From assembly GCA_036435485.1 (NCBI GenBank), contig CM071600.1:55301546-55365545 (forward strand): a stretch of 64,000 nucleotides of DNA, given 5' to 3'. Below are positions 56,901 to 64,000 of this stretch, piece after piece. The stretch comes from Saposhnikovia divaricata (Eukaryota; Streptophyta; Magnoliopsida; Apiales; Apiaceae). Every line of letters starts with the position of its first letter. The stretch's first letter is position 1. The notes beneath the pieces were generated by a model, which had not been told where the DNA came from, did not search any database, and saw only the letters and a program-made list of their open reading frames with translations. A program made the position numbers and the translations under genes.

Positions 56901-57236
56901 AGAGTCTATCAAAAGCTTGATTTCATAAATGTTGTTTTGCCTGTGACCAACTAGAACAACCTTTCCTGTAGATTTGCTGATAACTTCACAATATTCAGAT
57001 TGAAAATCTACATGATATCCCTTGTCACAGATTTGACTCACAGATAACAAGTCATGCTTGAGTCCTGGGACATGAGCTACATTGTTGATGATGACATTTC
57101 CAAGATTAATATTGACATATCCCAATGTTCTTCCTACATTGCCATCACCATAGGAAACTTTTGGGCCAGCTTTCTCCTCATAGTCTGATAGCAGGGCTTT
57201 ATTTCTAGTCATGTGTTCTGAACATCCACTGTCCAC
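53937..57236 (-). pseudogene. Copia pol: protease, integrase, reverse transcriptase, RNase H
   Basis: Protease active site DSGCSEHMT at residue 2; integrase zinc-binding region (HLNLNNI ... CESCQ), DDE core with HVDLFG and SDNGTKFRN, but the catalytic glutamate of the VVERKN-type motif is Lys (codon 56349-56351, about residue 296). An acidic Ser/Asn/Asp linker (about 55560-55950) precedes the reverse transcriptase with YVDDI near 54885. RNase H is cut by ambers at 54309-54311 and 54294-54296, with the rest in frame to 53937 (CDNQSAIAM, DIFTKPL). The ATG at 57236 lies inside the protease, so the real entry is by frame change from gag. Confidence 0.93.
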
Positions 57237-57276
57237 GACTAGGGTTGCCTCCCTGTTGCCCTGTAATCACAAGCAA

Positions 57277-57966
57277 TTACTGAGGATTAGTTTTAAGGAT
57301 CCAGACTTGCTTGGATCCTTTGGCATTCTTAAATTTGTTAGCTTTTGCAGCGGAATTAACATTATCAGAGTTTGAGCTAACAGTATCAGTGTTTACACTT
57401 GCAGTATCAACTTTAACCCATTTCAGATTTGGTTTCAGTTCATAGTAATTATGATAGATAGCATGATATTCTCTGCAAGTATAAATGAAATGCCAAGTGC
57501 TTCCACAGTGTGTGCATAAAGTCTGTGGCTTAGTTCTAGCAAAATCCTTCTTTACCTCAGACTTGGTAGGTAAAGAATTTATATTTTTATTTTTCTTGCA
57601 GAAATTTGCAAGATGCTTAGTACTACCACAGTTATGACATGTCTTTCTTGGAGCATAACTATCAAGCATTGGTTTATTTCCTGAAGTGATGCCTACTTTT
57701 CCATTTCTGTTTTTATTTGACATTCTCTGTTTCTTAACAGATTTTAACTCCTTCAGTTTATGTTTGAGTTGTTTATCTGTCATTGAACCAATATTAACCT
57801 GTTTAACACTAGTTTTTACTGGTTCACTTTTAACAGCTTCTTTTTCATTTTCAGACAAAAATTTACTGGTTCCATGTACAAAATGAGTTCTGATTTTAAC
57901 TTGATTTTGAAATCTAAGTTCATCTCCCTCATTATAACCTAGACCAACAGTGTCTGTTTGAAAAAT
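57277..57966 (-). pseudogene. Copia gag, second part with two zinc knuckles
   Basis: Same frame as 57967-59508, separated by one amber. From the first ATG (57858) it runs 193 codons: CHNCGSTKHLANFC (C74, C77, H82, C87) and CTHCGSTWHFIYTC (C115, C118, H123, C128), both CX2CX4HX4C, then a Ser/Asn/Asp stretch with the recurrent AAACTCTG word. It ends at TAA 57277-57279; the protease frame starts within 40 bp in another frame. The basic N-terminus and knuckles suggest nucleic-acid binding. Confidence 0.8.
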
Positions 57967-59508
57967 CTATTGAGTGTCCTTTCCAGAATTAGTCCAAGTC
58001 CTAATTTTCTTATTTGCTTCCTCCAACTCTGATTCTAGTTGTTTATATTTCTGAAGCAAATTCTGTTCTATACAAACAGCATCATCTCTCTCTTTCTGAA
58101 CTTGTTGCATGTTTTCAAGTTTTTCTTCAACAAGTTTATTTCTTACCTTAAGTTCAGAATTTTCAGCTTTTATCCTCTCATTTTCTAAAGTCTGATCCCT
58201 ATAACTTATATGCAATGACTTAAGATAAATTCTTAATTGAGCAATGTCATCAATATTATAAGCATAGGTAGTTAGAGGTACCTGATTTTCAGAAGTTTCT
58301 GATTCAGTAGTAGCCATGAGAGCATAGTTCACTTCTTTATCAGAATCTAAAGTATTTGCCCAATCTCTGCCTTTAGTGTAGAGTACCTTTCCAGTTTTAC
58401 CCTTCTTGCACTCAGGAGCATAGTGACCCATCTCCTTACACTTGTAGCATTGAATTTCAGACTTATCCTTCTTCCCTTTAGAATCTCTCTTTTCAAACTT
58501 CCTGAATCTTTTCCTGTCTTCATTTGAATCTCTAGAAAACCTTTTTCCTTTCTTGAAATTCTTGAAGCCCATTTTCTTGAAAGTCTTCACCATCAACACA
58601 GCCATTTTCCTCATTTCTTCTTCATCATCCTCAGAGTCAGATGATTCAGAAGAGTTTGAATCACAATCAGAGTTTGATGATTCACTTTCTGAATGTATGA
58701 CCAAAGCTTTTCCCTTCATTTTCCTTCTTGATGCCTCTTTCTTCTGAGGCTTCTCTTCAACATTAAGAGCAACAGACTTTGCCTTCCTGCTTGATCTCCT
58801 GTTTCTCTGCTCCATTTCCAATTCATGAGTTTTGAGCAGCCCATAGATTTCATCAATCTCTGTTTCAGCAAGATCATAGTTGTCTCTAATAGTGGTTGTT
58901 TTCACATCCCACTTTTCAGGTAGAGAAAGAAGAAACTTGAGATTTGAGTCTTCTAGATCATACTTTTTGTTGACCAATGACAGATCATTGAGCAGTTTAC
59001 AGAATCTATCAAATGTTTCTGTCATGGTCTCTTCGGGTTTAGCCTCAAAATGCTCATACTCTTGTGTGAGTATGTTTCTCCTATTCTTCTTAATAGCCGC
59101 AGTTCCTTGACACCTGACTTCAAGAGCATCCCATATCTCTTTTGCAGTGGTGCAGTTAATGACTTTGTTAGACATAACATTGTCTAAAGCACTATGCAGT
59201 AAATGCCTAACCTTTGCATCCTTAGCAATTGATGATAGATCTTCAGGAGTCATGTCCTTCTTTTCCTTTGGAACCATTTTAGCTTCTTCACCAGCAACTG
59301 CAACAGATAGCTTTGTAGGATTGTGAGAGCCTTCATAAATCCTGTCAAGATATTCTGGATCTGTAGCCTCCAGAAACATAGTCATCTTGACCTTCCACAT
59401 AGCATACTCTAATGGCCTGAGAATAGTAACCCTGATTGGTTCATAACGACTCACAGTAGTAGGAGCCTTTTCAGAAACAGTAGGTGTTGGTGGAGGAATT
59501 GCTGACAT
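57967..59508 (-). pseudogene. Copia gag, capsid part
   Basis: ATG at 59508, 513 codons to an amber at 57967-57969. Contains the plant copia gag/UBN2-type domain (about residues 60-230; AKEIWDALEVRCQGT, LTQEYEHFEAKPEETMTETF), a Lys/Ser/acidic linker, one zinc knuckle CYKCKEMGHYAPEC near 58430-58475, and a C-terminal coiled coil. The frame continues beyond the amber into two more knuckles. Gag builds the particle and binds the RNA. Confidence 0.9.
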
Positions 59509-59550
59509 GATTATTGTTGTGTTTGGATCTTAACCTGTAATAAAGTAACA

Positions 59551-59567
59551 GATTGGCTCTAATACCA
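59551..59567 (-). other. Primer-binding site of the copia element
   Basis: The complement is TGGTATTAGAGCCAATC, close to the initiator tRNA-Met complement (TGGTATCAGAGC) used by most plant copia elements, 2 nt inside the LTR. Confidence 0.88.
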
Positions 59568-59569
59568 CT

Positions 59570-60076
59570 TGTTAGGCCGAATACGCAATTAATAATCAAA
59601 TTCGTATGAGAGTTTAACAAGTAAAACGTTTATGCACTTAAAAACTTCTTGTATTAAGAACCCTCTTCGTGATGTAAAATATCACAAAGAGCTGCTAGGT
59701 TACAATAAAGATAATTCGTTGTACGATGCCCTTCTAGGGTTAACCTAACTGTATTTATAAAACATACAGCTACGATACAATATCTAATTGATATACCTAA
59801 TAATCAGCTATACAATGATATCAATTACAGATTGTCACACGTCTCCTAAGTCAACTCGATCTCTTTGATAGCTATCCAATCTTCAAAGATATCGCTTCCA
59901 TAATAAGTCTTCAATCACTGTTGACCAGTAGACGCTTCCTCCAGACAGAGTTTGACAAACTCTGTCGAGCTTCCATCTGTCAGAGTTTACACTAAACTCT
60001 GACTGCTTCCAGCTAAACTCTGATAATTTACTGTAACACTTAAACACTGATTAAAACACATCAATTATATTTAACA
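59570..60076 (-). repeat. 5' LTR of the copia element
   Basis: 507 bp, about 98.6 percent identical to the other LTR; same AAACTCTG cluster at about 59960-60025. Confidence 0.95.
59752..59759 (-). promoter_or_regulatory. TATA box of the copia 5' LTR
   Basis: TATAAATA on the minus strand in TTTTATAAATACAG, at a normal place for an LTR promoter. Confidence 0.55.
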
Positions 60077-60100
60077 ATTATTTTTTAAATTAATTTAATA

Positions 60101-60331
60101 CTCCCTCCTTCACTCTCATTTTTGTACAATTTTTTTCATTGATGGGCACGTATTTTAAGGTGTATGTAAAGTATAGTTCTATAACTTATTTTTAAAATTT
60201 TCTTTTTTGAATAAAACATTAAATTCTTATTCAGAAGAAAAAAATTAAAATAATTTATGAATTTATATTTTATATGAGTTTTAAAATGCGTGTCAAACCC
60301 TCTGTCCCAAATGTAAAGAACCTAGAGGGAG
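60101..60331. mobile_element. Stowaway-like MITE (231 bp)
   Basis: Starts CTCCCTCC and ends with the inverted CTCCCTC (right end ...GAGGGAG), TA on both sides. The other half of the Helitron's internal tandem repeat (about 47280-47305, 'taatttaataataaacat') shows the empty site. Confidence 0.82.
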
Positions 60332-60366
60332 TAATAAACATATTCCGGCCATTTGACTAATATATA

Positions 60367-60936
60367 TCTATACTATCTATACTATGGGCCCGTTTGGGAA
60401 ATCTTATTTTTCAGAAATAAGTTACTTATTCTGGAAAACAGTTAGGAAATACGTACTTTTTTTTTTGAAATAAGTAACTTATTTTTGCAAGATAACGAAT
60501 ATTAAAATCCCCATATATATTTTTCTCTAGAAAAAAGTATGTAAATACGAAATTTTTTCCGAAATAAGTAATTTATAAGTTCATTTTAATAATTGGCAAA
60601 CATGCATTATAATAAGCGAAAAGGGGTATAATTTGAAATTTGGTTAACCTCTATTTTTGGTTATCCCCTCATTTTTTGTTATCTCTCATTTACAACCGTT
60701 AGATCTTCAACTCAAATTCATGACCGTAAGATACAATACTAAAAGTTGTTATATACAGTAAGTTTCGATTCCCGCTAACAACATATTAATTTATATTTAG
60801 TACTAAAAATTATTATATACAAGGTTCGAATTCTTCCAATAACATATTAAAATTAATAGTTATAATAATATACTACCCTATAAATAAATTATCAAAAATT
60901 AAAAATAGCACGTGCAAAGCATGGGTTATAAGCTAG
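60367..60936 (+). mobile_element. Small non-autonomous Helitron (570 bp)
   Basis: Starts TCTATACTATCTATAC after A and ends with a hairpin-like CACGTGCAAAGCATGGG, spacer and CTAG before T. The first internal repeat of the host Helitron (about 47325, 'aatatatagacataattg') lacks it. Contains two 'ttcgatt/ttcgaatt' tRNA-like phrases; no ORF. Confidence 0.8.
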
Positions 60937-61406
60937 TATACATAATTTTAAAAGAGAGATATATTGTAATAAATTTTTATAAATCTATTTTTACTTTTGC
61001 CCGTTTACCTACTTGAGATAGACTTCTACTTATTTTCCGTCACCTACCTTCTCAATTTAATTTTTTTTTTGACTAATTTTCGGCCACCTCGATACCTTTC
61101 TTAATTCTGACTTAGACGACATTATATCTGTCAATTTATATTTTCTCACCCCGACTACCATTTTTACTATTATATGAGAAAAATATTTTAATTATTTTAT
61201 CACTAATAAATCATAAAAATAAATGTGGATATAAATTTATGAGTATATGAATGTCGTAGGTTTAATTCTTATCAAAATTCAAATTATTAAAATTAGTATA
61301 TTTATGTAAACACTTTTATCCTGAATAAATTATAAAACAAATATTTCTAATAAATAGGTTATTTGAGCATGTAGTAAATGAGTTTTAAAGTATTTCACAA
61401 ACAAGT

Positions 61407-61476
61407 GATTTGGCTTAGTGGTTGTACATGTCAACATCAAGTTATAGGTAATGGATGGTCATGGGTTCAATTCCTC
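61407..61476 (+). repeat. tRNA-derived (SINE-like) head within the Helitron
   Basis: Box-A-like TGGCTTAGTGGTTG and box-B-like GGGTTCAATTCC about 40 bp apart, followed by a T-run. Not a cloverleaf, so not a tRNA gene. Confidence 0.45.
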
Positions 61477-61583
61477 TCAATTTCATATTTTTTTAACATT
61501 AATAAAACCTAAGGACAAATTTGTAATTTACTAAATGGGAACAAAACCCATGTTGGGCTATAATAGTTATAATGGATAATGGA

Positions 61584-62503
61584 TTTCTATAGTTAATTCT
61601 TTCTTGAAACTCCATAAGTAACCAATAATAATTGTATAAACATGTATACGTGTAGTCTTATTTTAAAAATTCACCATTTTAACCTAAAATTTTAAATTTC
61701 TTTTAAATACTATGTAATTGGTTATTTTTTAAATTTTATTTTTAAAATCAGCTAATCGATTATTATACTTTGTGTATATAATATATAATTTGGTTTTTTT
61801 TAAATATCTATCTTTCATTAACATAACTACACATCTTAATCTCATATTTAATTGTATTGCATCTATAATCAAATTTATAATGTCGTGTTCTAACCCAACT
61901 ACGTTCTTTTTATTTAATTAAAAATCAATACAGTGTTTGTATCTCATATGTAAATTATTTAATTGATCACAAAATCTTGTTTTAAATTAGATAATGAGTT
62001 TATTGAATTTTTTGTAACTCATCAAAATTATTTTGGCCCATACATAAAAAACAAAATTCATTGATACTTATACCAAACATAATAGGTAGATAACGTTATT
62101 CCTTTGATTAAAATTTTAATCCTCGACAAGGTAGTAATATTAATAAAATAGAACATGTGAGTTATTTGTGCATGTAGTAAATGATTTTCAAACAATTAAC
62201 ATAAATTTCTTCTGTGGTGTAGTGGTTGGAGATAGTAATAGAATTCATTTGTAACCCAAAGAACATGGGTTCAATCCTCATTACCATCATTTTTTTTATA
62301 TTTTAATATAGCCGAGGGGTAAATACGTAAATTACTAAATAAGCTTGAAAGGCTTTGTTGGCCTATAATAAATATAATGGATACATCGGATTAAGTCAGG
62401 ATTATCGGATTTTATAAGCTGAATGTACCATATAATCAATGCTACAAAATCTCTATCTCTCTCAATATAAAAAGGGCAGTTGGATGATAAAACTTGAATA
62501 GAA
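61584..62503. other. Unit B backbone, gene-free
   Basis: Matches 17993-18284 and 20641-21269 of unit A, with the family B Helitron absent at 61867/61868. Contains the better-preserved SINE-like head at 62211-62282. No gene. Confidence 0.8.
62211..62282 (+). repeat. tRNA-derived (SINE-like) head, copy B
   Basis: Box-A-like TGGTGTAGTGGTTGG and box-B-like GGGTTCAATCC, followed by AT-rich DNA. Copy A has lost bases in both boxes. Confidence 0.45.
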
Positions 62504-62504
62504 T

Positions 62505-62551
<47 letters not shown>

Positions 62552-64000
62552 GGAGGATAGCGGGAGTTTAGGTGGCGCTCTAAGATCGTCTCAATCTATT
62601 TTTCTAATTGTCTAGAATTTTAGAATTTTAAACACTAATAAATACAAAAATATCAATTAACATATTAGAAGTAGAATAGGTTCGAATTTATAAAGGAGAA
62701 GAGTTCGAATTTATAGGGAAGACATATGATTAGAAGTTCTATTGTAAGTATAATAAGTATTTATAAGGCATACGATTAAAAGTTCTATTGGAAGTAGAAT
62801 AGGAGTTCGAATTTATAAAGAATAAGAGTTCGAATTTATCGAAAAAATATATAAATAAACGTTCTACTAGAAGTAGAATAGGTGTTTGAATATATAGAGC
62901 AGAAATATAATTAAATATTTTATAGAAAGTACGATCTTCTTAAATTATATATTTTTTATATAGTTAATTATACTTATATTAGGAAAATTTATTCATAAAT
63001 CCAATACTATTGTCATAAAAAAAGTCACCGTATTTAAAAAAAAAAAAAAAGAATTGATGTGTTAACATAATTCACCGTATTTAAAAAGAAAAGAATTGAT
63101 GTGTTAACATAATAAAAGAACAATCTCATGCAAGAATCCTAAATAAATACAGGAGTATCTATAATATAAAGAGAAAATAAGATGTGTTTTCATTTTCTAA
63201 AACTCCAAAAATTTTAGAAAGTCTAGAGAAATTATAAATTGGAATTCACTCTATTTTTTAGGTATTGATTTTAAGGAAAAAAATTGTTGTGTAAGATAAG
63301 TATCATCAATAATATGTAATGAAGTTGGAATTTCGATCCCAAACGAGAGCGGCTCGAAACATGTTTAACGGGAAGACGACTCACTATAAAAGATTGTACT
63401 AGCTATTAAAATACCATATTGATGTTATAAATTTTATTTTATTTTTAGGATTTGATTTTTATGGATAAACATTATCATACAAGTAATATATGTAAAAGTT
63501 AGGTTTTTGGTCGTAACGAGAGAGCGGATCAATAGTAATAACCGTGTTTAACAAGAAAGCGGTTCATTAAATAAGACCGTATAAAAAGTGTTTAAATATA
63601 TAATACATAAAATAAAATGTTTTATTGGAAGTAGAATACGAGGACGGTGGAGACGTTATATACGATTTTTTTAAAACTATACATCTTTTTTCCTAAAAAT
63701 CCTTTATTTTAACTTTTTTATACAAGTTTATCTATAATATACAGAAAATATAAGATGTATTTTCATCTTTTAAAACTCTATAAATATTAGAAAGTTTAAA
63801 GAATATAAAAATTGGAATTTACTCTCTTTATATAGTGAAGTTATAATTTCGGTTTCAAATAAGAGCGGCTCGAAACGTATTTAACGGGAAGAGGGCTCGC
63901 TAGAAAAGATTGTATTAGCTATTAGAATTTGATACTGTAATCATAATTTTTTTAATTTTTACGGTTCGATTTATGGATAAAAAAATATTATATAAGTCTT
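62504..64000 (+). mobile_element. Non-autonomous Helitron, family 'B', copy 2 (runs off the window)
   Basis: Unit A 21269/21270 is the empty site between A and T. Starts TCAATATATAT, then GGAGGATAGCGGGAGTTTAG and GGTGGCGCTCTAA, matching the complement of 18285-20640 in order (the same GGAGGATA and GGTGGCGCTCTAA words are at 20590-20622). It has the same 'ttcgaatttata' and 'gttctattggaagtagaat' repeats. The Stowaway-like MITE of copy 1 is absent. The 3' hairpin and CTAG lie beyond the window. Confidence 0.85.

Larger units (their letters stand above)
47541..60076 (-). mobile_element. Ty1/copia Sirevirus-like LTR retrotransposon (12,536 bp)
   Basis: LTRs 47541-48047 and 59570-60076, 507 bp each, TGTTAGGCCG...TTTAACA, about seven differences; target duplication ATTAT on both sides. 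Integrase precedes reverse transcriptase, which defines Ty1/copia. Large size, a gag with zinc knuckles and three additional ORFs between pol and the 3' LTR point to the Sirevirus (SIRE/Maximus) lineage. Sense is the minus strand. Interruptions are an amber and a frame change in gag, two ambers in RNase H, two ambers in the extra ORFs and a substituted catalytic residue in integrase. Confidence 0.95.
45949..61583 (-). mobile_element. Composite Helitron carrying a copia element, a MITE and a smaller Helitron
   Basis: Unit A is the empty site (17992/17993, between A and T). The complement of the left end is a textbook Helitron 3' terminus: GCCCGTGC-TTT-GCACGGGC, spacer, CTAG. The complement of the right end starts TCCATTATCC. 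Without nested insertions the Helitron is about 2.3 kb. Its body has a tandem duplication of about 275 bp: unit one 47205-47481, unit two from 47482, split by the copia element at 47540/60082 and continuing past 60950. The empty first unit shows the pre-insertion state of the MITE and small Helitron. No RepHel gene; the frames at 46543 and 46993 are not convincing. Confidence 0.85.
23697..64000. repeat. Unit B of the tandem segmental duplication (incomplete at right)
   Basis: Begins at the T-run 23697-23712, directly after the 3' flank of the kinase-like gene of unit A, and repeats the unit A backbone in the same order and orientation. It is swollen by its own insertions: Helitron 24680-30049, Tat element 32120-43963, composite Helitron 45949-61583 and a Helitron from 62504. 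The counterpart of unit A 21270-23696 (MITE and kinase-like gene) is not reached. Uncollapsed haplotypes placed in tandem by an assembler would look the same. Confidence 0.88.

Noticed and set aside
62211..62282. Functional tRNA gene
   Set aside because: Boxes A and B are recognisable but acceptor and anticodon stems cannot be formed; treated as SINE-like.

Overview
This is plant nuclear DNA, almost certainly from a eudicot. It is AT-rich and retrotransposon-dominated, and the only host-gene sequence is of plant type: MAPKKK-like kinase, polygalacturonase and dihydroxyacetone kinase pieces. The order cannot be fixed from the sequence alone. There are no rRNA genes, true tRNA genes or bacterial features. 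Apart from one single-exon kinase-like gene at 22732-23532, every coding region is a mobile-element gene or a broken host-gene fragment.

The window is built from two colinear copies of one roughly 8 kb ancestral segment. Unit A is 1-23696. Unit B begins in a T-run at 23697 and is still running at 64000. By eye they differ by about 1-1.5 percent where they align. The shared backbone is: an unidentified minus-strand relic ending in poly(A); a Helitron 3' end; two exons of a dihydroxyacetone kinase pseudogene; two exons of a GH28 polygalacturonase pseudogene; and a (TA)n tract. In unit A this is followed by a Mutator-type MITE and the kinase-like gene, whose unit B counterpart would lie beyond the window. 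The kinase homologue lacks the catalytic Asp of HRD and the Asp of DFG, so it reads as a pseudokinase.

Each unit was then hit by different insertions, and the other unit supplies the empty site. Unit A has a 13.0 kb minus-strand Ty3/gypsy Tat-lineage element (3826-16804) and a 2.36 kb Helitron (18285-20640) carrying a Stowaway-like MITE. Unit B has a 5.37 kb Helitron (24680-30049), an 11.8 kb plus-strand Tat element (32120-43963), and a Helitron (45949-61583) that itself holds a 12.5 kb Ty1/copia Sirevirus-like element (47541-60076), a MITE and a 570 bp Helitron. A second copy of the 18285-20640 Helitron family starts at 62504 and runs off the end.

All three LTR elements have clean TG...CA LTRs, 5 bp target duplications, a PBS and a PPT, but their gag-pol frames are broken, mostly by amber codons. 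Both Tat elements carry two RNase H domains and an intron-containing gene antisense to pol. The copia element has three extra sense ORFs in the env-like position and a short antisense ORF with its own promoter-like leader.

The most unusual signal is that each LTR element is peppered, in LTRs, noncoding DNA and codons alike, with its own short oligonucleotide: AGCTTCC/GGAAGCT in the first Tat element, (C/T/A)TCGC in the second, and AAACTCTG in the copia element. A second unusual signal is a row of GGGC-NNN-GCCC mini-hairpins about 26 nt apart just after pol in the second Tat element.
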